A DNA stretch of 64,000 bases from Candidatus Nanopelagicales bacterium (GTDB lineage: Bacteria > Actinomycetota > Actinomycetes > S36-B12), in NCBI GenBank assembly GCA_012103605.1, contig WLWL01000002.1, positions 1-64,000 on the forward strand. The letters are read 5' to 3'. Numbering within the stretch: position 1 is the first letter of the stretch; each line of letters begins with the position of its first letter. Below the pieces are notes generated by a model. That model was not told the DNA's origin. It did no database searches and saw only the letters and a list, made by a program, of their open reading frames with translations. A program made the translations under genes and the position numbers. This document shows, one piece after another, positions 39,928-46,646 of the stretch.

Positions 39928-41736
39928 TCAGTTGGTGTGTGGGAGATCGAGGATCACCATCGCGGTCGGGGGAATCGTGGTGGGTGGATTGTCGTCGATG
40001 CGAACCACGCGGGGTTCTTCGCTCCAATTGACGACGAGCGCTCGCTCGTTGGCCCCGTCATCCACGATCAGTGCGTCCGCTTCCTCGGGTGCGGAGGATT
40101 GGGCGGTGTGTGCGCGCGTCATCCCGGCAAGGCCGGCGAAGACATCCCACACCGGGAACCGCTGACCGGGAGTGGAGGGAAAGTTCACCGGATCCGATGA
40201 ACCCGCGGCACTTTCGATGATTCCCTTCCACCCAACGGCTTCGAAGTACGTGGCGTGGTTGATGGATCCAGCCTGAGCGAGGTACTTGATGCTCATTGCG
40301 GTCCAGTGTGCCGCGACGTAGGTCATCTGACGGGCGTCGACATTGCTCGGCAGGGGCGTGTTGCTCACGTCGAGAGCGGGTTCGGTGGCATTCGGGTTGA
40401 ACCGGGGGCGCAGCGAAATGGGTGACACCGACACGGGTGTCGCTCGGGTAAGTCGGTGTGCGTTGGCGGCGACGACGGACTGGGTCATGGCGTTCTGGAT
40501 GAGCGTGCGGGTGTCGAATGCATGGACCTGCGGATTCATCGAGAAGTTAAGAACGCTGACCATCGACGGATCGGGGGGCTCGCGGTTGAGTTCGGTGAAA
40601 TACAGATCCGTCCCGCCACCGAGGGCCACGTCGGAGTACCGCTCGCCGAGGGCTTGTCGTGCGCGCGGGGCCCAGTCGTCGGGTGTGACTTTGTCCTGCT
40701 CACTGAAGACGTACCAGCAATCGATGGCGCCGATCACGTCAACGGGGAGTTCTGCGAAGGCGGCCAGTTCCTCGGGTGCACGGCTGACCGAGGCGATGCG
40801 CAGTCGTGCACCGATGCGGTCTGCGATTGATGCAGCCTCGACAAGGTGCGCCGTCCCCGCGCTTTCCAGTCCCGCGCTATCCGGCCCCGTGCTATCTGGC
40901 ACGGAAACGGCAACGCGCAGGTGGTCGAGCCGCAATGACGCGAGGGCCGCGATGTCGGCGTCGGTGATCGGTGGGGAGTCCGGCGCCCATGACAATCCCA
41001 GGCGCGGAAGGTCCGTGACCTCGCCGGTTCGTCGGATCTCGATGACGTCATCGGCGATGGGGGTAACAGGGGCCGATGGTTGTGGACCGGCGTCGAAGTC
41101 GACCACGATTTCCTGGTCGATGTCATGACCGGGAACGACCTCGACGGGGAAGGGCAGTGAAATCGGTGTGCAGTAGGTCTTGAAAGACGCATCGGTCCAA
41201 TTGCGGTGATCTTCCATCTCGAAGACCTCACCATCGAAGCGAACACGCGCGTGGCCTCCACCGGGGAGCTCGTGGGTGATGGATCGCATGTCCACGAAGG
41301 GTTGGTGCGCGGAGATTTCTGTGGGTAGGTGCGCCTTTGTCGTCGTTCCATCCGTGTGTTCGACAACGACGGCGGAGCCTGCCGCGAGCATCGGGTGTAG
41401 GACACACATGCCCAGTCGATTTCGCCAGAAGGGCGCCCGTGTGTGGGCGTGGAATCGATAAGAGACTGCCCGATCGGCGATTCGTGCCACCACGGTCCAT
41501 TCGAGGGGTTCGGCGTCGAACGAGCCGGTGCCGTGGGCGGTGAACTCAATTGCGCCGTCGATCTCGGTGAGCTCGATGTCACCGATGGTGAAGAGTCGAT
41601 TCGTCCAGTTGCGGTCCTGGAAGACCGGATAGATACGCCGGATCGCTTCGTGGCCGTGCCAACGAATGTCGCGCAGATCCGCCCCGTCGATGGTGACGGT
41701 GACGTCGCCGACTCGAACGGTCTGCGTTGGTGTCAC
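39928..41736 (-). CDS. D-apionate lactonase-like protein (ApnL family)
   Basis: A 602-residue protein. The stretch FEMEDHRNWTDASFKTYC with VEHTDG, ISAHQPFVDMRSITHEL and the N-terminal DLRDIRWHGHEAIRRIY resemble, from memory, the D-apionate lactonase ApnL, which opens apionolactone to D-apionate. The C-terminal half (about 260-550) looks like a barrel (LDHLRVAVS, IGAIDCWYVF, TYVAAHWTAMSIKYLAQAG) ending in a beta domain. A 15-bp in-frame repeat encodes PDSTG PDSAG LESAG near residue 283. Overlaps the Gfo/Idh gene by 4 nt. Without this match it would be labelled hypothetical; apionate activity is inferred. Confidence 0.7.
   Translation of the reverse strand: MTPTQTVRVGDVTVTIDGADLRDIRWHGHEAIRRIYPVFQDRNWTNRLFTIGDIELTEIDGAIEFTAHGTGSFDAEPLEWTVVARIADRAVSYRFHAHTRAPFWRNRLGMCVLHPMLAAGSAVVVEHTDGTTTKAHLPTEISAHQPFVDMRSITHELPGGGHARVRFDGEVFEMEDHRNWTDASFKTYCTPISLPFPVEVVPGHDIDQEIVVDFDAGPQPSAPVTPIADDVIEIRRTGEVTDLPRLGLSWAPDSPPITDADIAALASLRLDHLRVAVSVPDSTGPDSAGLESAGTAHLVEAASIADRIGARLRIASVSRAPEELAAFAELPVDVIGAIDCWYVFSEQDKVTPDDWAPRARQALGERYSDVALGGGTDLYFTELNREPPDPSMVSVLNFSMNPQVHAFDTRTLIQNAMTQSVVAANAHRLTRATPVSVSPISLRPRFNPNATEPALDVSNTPLPSNVDARQMTYVAAHWTAMSIKYLAQAGSINHATYFEAVGWKGIIESAAGSSDPVNFPSTPGQRFPVWDVFAGLAGMTRAHTAQSSAPEEADALIVDDGANERALVVNWSEEPRVVRIDDNPPTTIPPTAMVILDLPHTN
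40856..40900 (-). repeat. In-frame 15-bp tandem repeat in the lactonase-like gene (3 copies)
   Basis: Three 15-bp units begin at 40856, 40871 and 40886 (cccgcgctatccggc and variants on the plus strand). They encode a five-residue Asp-Ser-Gly-rich unit in a likely interdomain linker. Confidence 0.8.
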
Positions 41737-42761
41737 AGCATGCTTCCGACCCGGTACGGCTCCCCGGAGTCGAGGGACTGGTAGGCGCCGAGGGTGAGGT
41801 CGAGAACCCGAAGGGTGTCGGCACCGCTGGTTTCCGGGGTCTGGCCGGTTTCAAGGCAGTGGATCCAGTGGTGCTGAACGTTCACCACGCTGTCTTGAAT
41901 GCAGTTCCACGGCTCAGATGCCCACGAATGCTCGGGGATGACGAGCTGTTCTTCGTGGACTCCAGCGGGGGAGACCACCTGCAGGTGGTAGTCCGGACCC
42001 AAGGTGACGGTCCCGTCGGTACCTTCGATGGTCACGAACGTTTGCGGGTACGTGCTGTGATCAGAGGAGGATTCGTAACTCGTATCAACGATGCACGTGG
42101 CGCCAGGAAGGCCGAGAACGATGGTGGCCACGTCCTCGCCCTTGATCTTCGGGTTGACCCTGATGGCTTCGCTGAACAGGCGGTCGGGCTCGCCGAGGAA
42201 GAAGCGAGTGAGGTCGAACTGATGAACCGACACATCCGCGATGATCATGCGTTCGGCATCCATGCACCATGGCTGCGCGGAGTAGACATCGTGGGCGGTG
42301 CGAAAACTGATGCGGCCGAAGAATGGTCGACCGATGCCCCCGCTATCGAGGACCTCTTTGACCTTGCGCATCGGATATTGGAATCGAAAATTCTCGTGGA
42401 CCATGAACGGGAGATCCGCATCGGCCATGGCGCGAACCATCGCCTGGGCATCATCCATGTCCCAGGCGAGTGGCTTTTGGCAAATGGCGGCCACTCGGTG
42501 CTGTGCGGCGAGTTCGACCATCATGCGGTGCGTCGGCGGGGTGGTGGCGATGTCGACGAAGTCGAGTTCTTCCTTGGCGAATAGTTCAGCGGCGTCGGTG
42601 TACGGGGTCCCGCCGAACGTTTCGGCCGCGGCCGCGGCGCTGTCGGGATTAATGTCGCAGGTGGCGACGAGTTCGACGTCGGGCATCTCGGCCCACGCCT
42701 GCAGGTGGTTTTGAGCGAAGAAGCCACAGCCGATCAGAGCGAAACGATAGGGACGGCTCAC
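41733..42761 (-). CDS. Gfo/Idh/MocA oxidoreductase, D-apiose dehydrogenase-like
   Basis: A 342-residue NAD(P)-dependent sugar dehydrogenase. Rossmann motif ALIGCGFFAQNHLQAWAEM, then VDIATTPPTHRMMVELA, AICQKPLAWD (the family's catalytic EKP-type lysine), MVHENFRFQYPMRKVKEVL, RPFFGRISFR and C-terminal ETSGADTLRVLDLTLGAYQS. These closely resemble the D-apiose 1-dehydrogenase ApsD as I remember it, and the next gene is an apionate-lactonase-like protein, which strengthens the assignment. Product would be apionolactone. Both junctions overlap by 4 nt. Other aldose or inositol substrates cannot be excluded. Confidence 0.78.
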   Translation of the reverse strand: MSRPYRFALIGCGFFAQNHLQAWAEMPDVELVATCDINPDSAAAAAETFGGTPYTDAAELFAKEELDFVDIATTPPTHRMMVELAAQHRVAAICQKPLAWDMDDAQAMVRAMADADLPFMVHENFRFQYPMRKVKEVLDSGGIGRPFFGRISFRTAHDVYSAQPWCMDAERMIIADVSVHQFDLTRFFLGEPDRLFSEAIRVNPKIKGEDVATIVLGLPGATCIVDTSYESSSDHSTYPQTFVTIEGTDGTVTLGPDYHLQVVSPAGVHEEQLVIPEHSWASEPWNCIQDSVVNVQHHWIHCLETGQTPETSGADTLRVLDLTLGAYQSLDSGEPYRVGSML

Positions 42762-43615
42762 AACTCCACCTCACGGCCCGGGTCGACGATCCATTCACTC
42801 CACGATCCGACGTACATGCGGGCTCCCGGCAATCCCGCGTGCTCCATGGCGAGGACGTTTTGAGCGGCCGTGACCCCGGAACCGCAGTAGAAGATGATGT
42901 CGTCTGCGTCCTGACCGTTGCGGAGGGCGTCGTAGTGAACTCGCAGATCCTCAGGGCTCCGGAAAGTGCCGTCGTCGTCGAGTGTCTCGGCTCGATCGGC
43001 CAGGCCCGCTCCCTTGATATGCCCGCGGACGGGGTCGTAGTACTTGCCTTGCCCGTGGTAGCCCTCCGGTCCTCGAGAGTCGAAGACGCGTGTGGGCGTA
43101 TCGACGCGAACGCGGTCGACTTCGTCGACCTCGGCCAGCAGATGAGGACGCACCGACGCGACAAAGGTCTGCTCCGGCGCGGGGGGTGAGGTCGCCTCAG
43201 ACGTCATCGAGTAGCCGGCACCTTCCCAGGCCGGCAGGCCGCCATCGAGAACAGCCACCGCGTCGTGACCGATCCAACGCATCATCAGCCACACACGAGA
43301 TGCCGCCATCAACCCGCGATCGGCGTCGTAGACGACTACCTGAGTGGACGGTCCGATGCCCCAGGATCGAACAGTGCGCTCGAAGTCTGCGGACGCGGGA
43401 AAGGGCCGACGGCCGGTAACGCCCTCGATGATCGGACCGCTCAGGTCGGTCGCCAGGCTGGCTCGCTGAGCTCCGGGAATATGTGACTCGGCGAACGCCC
43501 GATCCCCCCAGTCTTCGTCGTCGAGATGGAAGCGGGCATCGAGGATGACCACGTCGGTCTCGGCGCGACACAGGTGATCAAGTTCGGATGCGGTGATTAA
43601 CGTCTGGAATGACAC
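42758..43615 (-). CDS. Sulfurtransferase, 3-mercaptopyruvate/thiosulfate type (tandem rhodanese)
   Basis: A 285-residue protein with two rhodanese domains. The N-terminal inactive domain holds VVILDARFHLDDEDWGDRAFAESHIPGAQRASL; the C-terminal domain has VFDSRGPEGYHGQ and the active-site loop FYCGSGVTAAQNVLAM with catalytic Cys. CGSGVTA loops favour 3-mercaptopyruvate or thiosulfate. It is first in the minus-strand sugar operon and overlaps the Gfo/Idh gene by 4 nt; why a sulfurtransferase leads this operon is unclear. Its start is 68 bp from the divergent second ilvD. Confidence 0.88.
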   Translation of the reverse strand: MSFQTLITASELDHLCRAETDVVILDARFHLDDEDWGDRAFAESHIPGAQRASLATDLSGPIIEGVTGRRPFPASADFERTVRSWGIGPSTQVVVYDADRGLMAASRVWLMMRWIGHDAVAVLDGGLPAWEGAGYSMTSEATSPPAPEQTFVASVRPHLLAEVDEVDRVRVDTPTRVFDSRGPEGYHGQGKYYDPVRGHIKGAGLADRAETLDDDGTFRSPEDLRVHYDALRNGQDADDIIFYCGSGVTAAQNVLAMEHAGLPGARMYVGSWSEWIVDPGREVEL

Positions 43616-43671
43616 GTGGACGTTCCTACCCTTTCCTCGCTGATGGCAGTGCCCCCGATGATGTCCCTTCC

Positions 43672-43677
43672 TAGACT
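43672..43677 (+). promoter_or_regulatory. Candidate -10 element of leaderless ilvD copy 2
   Basis: TAGACT ends six nucleotides before ATG 43684, inside the 68-bp divergent intergenic region shared with the sulfurtransferase-led operon. A regulator acting here could control both units. Confidence 0.5.
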
Positions 43678-43683
43678 ACGAGC

Positions 43684-45381
43684 ATGACCTCTCCCGTGCG
43701 TATGAAACCCCGCAGCTTTCTGGTGACCGACGGACCCGACCGAGCACCGAACCGGGGAATGCTACGTGCTCTGGGCATGGACGACGACGACTTCACCAAG
43801 CCTCAGATCGGAATCGCCAACAGCTATAACCGCATCACACCCTGCAATATGTCGTTGCGCGATGTTGCCGTGTCGGTTGCGCAAGGTGTCGAAGCCGGGG
43901 GTGGCTTCCCGATGGAGTTCGGGACGATCACGGTGTCGGACGTGATCTCGATGGGCCATGAGGGGATGCACTTCTCGCTTGTGAGTCGAGAGGTGATCGC
44001 AGATTCGGTAGAAACCGTCGTCCAGGCCGAACGTCTCGATGGGATGGTCACGCTGGCGGGATGCGATAAGTCCATTCCGGCCATGATGATGGCGGCCGGC
44101 CGACTCGATATCGCATCCGTGCTCTTATACGCGGGCTCGCTACTTCCCGGATACGTGCGTCTGACCGACGGCACCGAAGAGACCGTCAACATCGTGACAG
44201 CTTTCGAGGCTGTCGGTGCTCGCGCGCGCGGCTTGATGAACGATGAAGACGTCGATCGAATCGAGCGAGCGGTATGTCCGAGCGCGGGCACGTGCGGTGG
44301 CATGTACACCGCCAACACGATGGCAAGTGCGGCCGAAGCGATGGGCCTGGCACTTCCTGGTTCATCCTCACCCCCCGCGGTCGATTCGCGACGGGACACC
44401 TTGGCGCGGCGCAGCGGTGAAGCGGTTATCGAGATGTTGCGACAAGACATCACGGCACGAGACATCATCACCAAGCAGTCCCTGGAGAACGCGATAGCCA
44501 TCGTGATGGCACTCGGTGGTTCGACGAATGCTGTCCTGCACCTTCCAGCGATCGCGCACGAAGTCGGGGTTGATTTGGGAATGGACGATTTCCACCGGAT
44601 CGGAGCCCGCGTGCCGCACGTTGCGGATCTCAAGCCCTTCGGTGAGTACCTGATGTTCGACCTCGACAAGGTCGGGGGTGTTCCCGTTGTGCTGAAGGCT
44701 CTCTTGGAAGTGGGCTTGCTGCACGGTGATTGTCTGACGGTGACCGGCCGGACGATGGCCGAGAACCTCGCGGACATTGAGATCCCCGAACCTGACGGCA
44801 CCGTCGTTCGACCGATCTCGTCACCGCTCGGGTCTACCGGGGGGATCACCATTCTCGGCGGCTCGCTGGCTCCCGAGGGTGCGGTCGTGAAGAACGCGGG
44901 TGTTCCCGTGGAGGTTTTTGAGGGGGTGGCGCGTGTGTTCGATCGTGAGCAGGCAGCCATGGATGCGCTCGAGGACGGCACCATCCAGGCTGGTGACGTT
45001 GTCGTCATTCGATATGAAGGCCCCAAGGGTGGTCCGGGTATGCGCGAGATGTTGATGATCACTGGAGCTATCAAGGGTGCGGGCTTGGGTAAGGACGTGC
45101 TGTTGATCACCGATGGGCGCTTCTCCGGTGGCACGACGGGTTTGTGTGTCGGTCACGTCTCCCCGGAGGCCGTCGACGGTGGCCCCATCGGGCTGCTGCG
45201 TGATGGTGACCGCATCATGATCGATATCCCCAACAGGACGCTCGATGTGCTCGTCGATCCGGCAGAGATGAGCGAACGCCACGCGTCGTTCGAACCGTTA
45301 CCTCCGCGCTATAACCGAGGCGTGCTCGCGAAGTACGCCAAGTTGGTGGGTAGCGCCTCGAAGGGAGCCATCACGGGGTAA
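43684..45381 (+). CDS. IlvD/Edd-family dehydratase (copy 2, diverged; candidate sugar-acid dehydratase)
   Basis: A 565-residue paralogue of the ilvD at 36527. Cluster cysteines are kept ([29 protein letters not shown]). The N-terminal two thirds differ at sites conserved in copy 1: [10 protein letters not shown] becomes [18 protein letters not shown] becomes DKSIPAMM, and [12 protein letters not shown] becomes [12 protein letters not shown]. The C-terminal third is nearly identical. It is divergent from the apiose-like operon and shares its control region. D-apionate has the 2,3-dihydroxy-3-branched skeleton of dihydroxyisovalerate, so I infer that copy 2 may dehydrate apionate. A second biosynthetic IlvD remains possible. 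Confidence 0.82.
   Translation: MTSPVRMKPRSFLVTDGPDRAPNRGMLRALGMDDDDFTKPQIGIANSYNRITPCNMSLRDVAVSVAQGVEAGGGFPMEFGTITVSDVISMGHEGMHFSLVSREVIADSVETVVQAERLDGMVTLAGCDKSIPAMMMAAGRLDIASVLLYAGSLLPGYVRLTDGTEETVNIVTAFEAVGARARGLMNDEDVDRIERAVCPSAGTCGGMYTANTMASAAEAMGLALPGSSSPPAVDSRRDTLARRSGEAVIEMLRQDITARDIITKQSLENAIAIVMALGGSTNAVLHLPAIAHEVGVDLGMDDFHRIGARVPHVADLKPFGEYLMFDLDKVGGVPVVLKALLEVGLLHGDCLTVTGRTMAENLADIEIPEPDGTVVRPISSPLGSTGGITILGGSLAPEGAVVKNAGVPVEVFEGVARVFDREQAAMDALEDGTIQAGDVVVIRYEGPKGGPGMREMLMITGAIKGAGLGKDVLLITDGRFSGGTTGLCVGHVSPEAVDGGPIGLLRDGDRIMIDIPNRTLDVLVDPAEMSERHASFEPLPPRYNRGVLAKYAKLVGSASKGAITG
44850..45267 (+). repeat. Near-identical direct repeat, copy B (within ilvD copy 2)
   Basis: Partner of 37683-38100. 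Includes the long shared run gagcaggcagccatggatgc and the following 300 bp at about 94 percent identity by eye, against visibly lower identity in the upstream halves of the two genes. Confidence 0.75.
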
Positions 45382-45412
45382 GCACCGAGAGTGCTGACCG
45401 GCCGTTGAATCC

Positions 45413-45718
45413 TCAGGGTGCGGCGTCAACTATCGCGTCGATCCGCTCGGCGAGGGCAATATCGAGTCCGGTGACTCCATGTGCTGAATGTGTCGATAGG
45501 CGGAAGGTGAGGTTCCTCCATCGGATGTCGATATCCGGATGGTGGTCTATCTCCTCGGCTACATGGGCGATGGCGGTGACGTCGTCAATGCCGTGGAGGA
45601 AGGTCGAAGCCTCCACCTGGGCCACGAGGGCAGTGCCGTCGTAGCTCCAGCGGGGGTGCAGGCGGCAGAAGTCGTCGATGTGGTCATCGTCCAACAGGTC
45701 GGCAGATGGTTCGGGCAC
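45413..45718 (-). CDS. 4a-hydroxytetrahydrobiopterin dehydratase (PCD/DCoH)
   Basis: A 101-residue pterin-4a-carbinolamine dehydratase. The signature EEIDHHPDIDIRWRNLTFRLSTH contains the paired active-site His (HH), with the third His and Asp in STHSAHGVTGLDIALAERID. In bacteria it recycles pterins for aromatic amino-acid hydroxylases or acts in molybdopterin metabolism; no hydroxylase is in the window. It converges on ilvD copy 2 across a 31-bp gap. Its start is ATG 45718. Confidence 0.93.
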   Translation of the reverse strand: MPEPSADLLDDDHIDDFCRLHPRWSYDGTALVAQVEASTFLHGIDDVTAIAHVAEEIDHHPDIDIRWRNLTFRLSTHSAHGVTGLDIALAERIDAIVDAAP

Positions 45719-45865
45719 GAAACGAGCCTCCTCGACGGGCGGTTCCTCAGTTTGTACCCGAGCCTGCCGGATCGCCCTGGCGGCCGCACGTGTTCGGGCT
45801 GACCGGGCTGACCGGGCGCCAGGGGTTGACGGGTGTCAGAGGTGGGGGCTACGGTCGTGTCTGGT

Positions 45866-45881
45866 TCGAACAGGTGTTCGA
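45866..45881. promoter_or_regulatory. LexA binding site (SOS box)
   Basis: TCGAACAGGTGTTCGA matches the actinobacterial SOS box TCGAAC-N4-GTTCGA exactly, and arms extend one more base on each side. It is upstream of the HEPN, dnaE2-type and dinB genes, which predicts DNA-damage induction. Confidence 0.88.
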
Positions 45882-46060
45882 ATACCTGGTAGGTCGGTTT
45901 GCTCGACACGAGGGTTATTCGGGCACATGCCTCATCGGACCAAGCACCTCGGATTCGCGGCCGAGGTGGGAGTTCTGTGGAACTCAACGAAACGGGCCCG
46001 TAGGCCGCTGAGGTTGCCTCGACCCCAGCCCCAGCGGCCGGGGTCCGTTTTGGAGCAGTG

Positions 46061-46099
46061 CACGTGGGTCGAGCACGTGGGTCGAGCACGTGGGTCGAG
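46061..46099. repeat. Perfect 13-bp tandem repeat (3 copies)
   Basis: cacgtgggtcgag occurs three times at 46061, 46074 and 46087, in the leader just before the HEPN gene. CACGTG within each unit is itself palindromic, so binding by a dimeric regulator is possible. Confidence 0.9.
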
Positions 46100-46134
46100 A
46101 AAACCAGCACACGCATAGAGAAGGGATCTTCGCG

Positions 46135-46644
46135 ATGAACTCGACCCGCCCTGGGACCCGCCCTGGGACCCATTCTGGTGATGCGCTCCCCGCATCGAAT
46201 CTCCGTGAGTTGACTATGACGCCGGTTGCCGCGGACGACTTGATCCACAGTGCTCAGCGCAGTTTGGCTCGTGCCGCGCTAGCGGGCACCCCGCACGAGC
46301 GATACGCCGCCGCACACCTTGCGGCCTTACGAGCTGCTGCCGCGGTTATCGCTGTTGTTGCCTCCCGGTCTTCTCAGGTGCGCGCCAACCGACCGGTGCG
46401 TCAGCAAGTGCGGAGCGCGTGGGTGGTGCTACGTGAGGTGTGTCCGCCGCTGTCGGAGTGGGCGGATTTCTTTGCCGCTGGCGCCCAGACCCGTGCCGCT
46501 GCCGAAGCCGGAATCCCGTGCGTCGGTGCGCGGGCAGCAGACGATCTCGTTCGCGATGCGCAGACGTTCCTGGCTCGAGTCTGTGACGTACTGGAGTTGG
46601 CCCATCAGCCAGCGCTCGATCTACGGCTGCGTGCCGTCGGTTAG
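46135..46644 (+). CDS. SAV_6107-type HEPN-domain protein
   Basis: A 169-residue helical protein. The core LIHSAQRSLARAALAGTPHERYAAAHLAALRAAAAVIAVVASR and QVRSAWVVLREVCPPLSEWADFFA fit the SAV_6107-family HEPN domain that accompanies dnaE2/dinB in Streptomyces and relatives. The canonical RNase motif R-x4-H was not found, so nuclease activity is doubtful. The start is ATG 46135 (GAAGGG upstream), not the track GTG 46090. An N-terminal 12-bp repeat encodes RPGTRPGT. First gene behind the LexA box; 2 bp separate it from the polymerase gene. Confidence 0.78.
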   Translation: MNSTRPGTRPGTHSGDALPASNLRELTMTPVAADDLIHSAQRSLARAALAGTPHERYAAAHLAALRAAAAVIAVVASRSSQVRANRPVRQQVRSAWVVLREVCPPLSEWADFFAAGAQTRAAAEAGIPCVGARAADDLVRDAQTFLARVCDVLELAHQPALDLRLRAVG

Positions 46645-46646
46645 GC

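Larger units (their letters stand above)
45719..46134 (+). other. 416-bp control region of the SOS mutagenesis operon
   Basis: No gene is seen here. It contains a 10-bp duplication (gggctgaccg) near 45797, a LexA box, a GC-rich inverted repeat (GACCCC...GGGGTC, then CCGTTTT at about 46021-46051), three perfect 13-bp repeats, and GAAGGG before the HEPN gene start at 46135. The inverted repeat plus T-run could act as an attenuator in the leader. Confidence 0.6.

Noticed and set aside
43824-45134. Minus-strand ORF of 436 codons, and the similar 36739-37818 ORF
   Set aside because: Both are antisense to the ilvD paralogues; they resemble each other only because the sense genes do.
46021-46051. 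True transcription terminator of the preceding gene
   Set aside because: The preceding gene (pterin dehydratase) is transcribed the other way; the hairpin can only act in the SOS leader, and its T-run is short.
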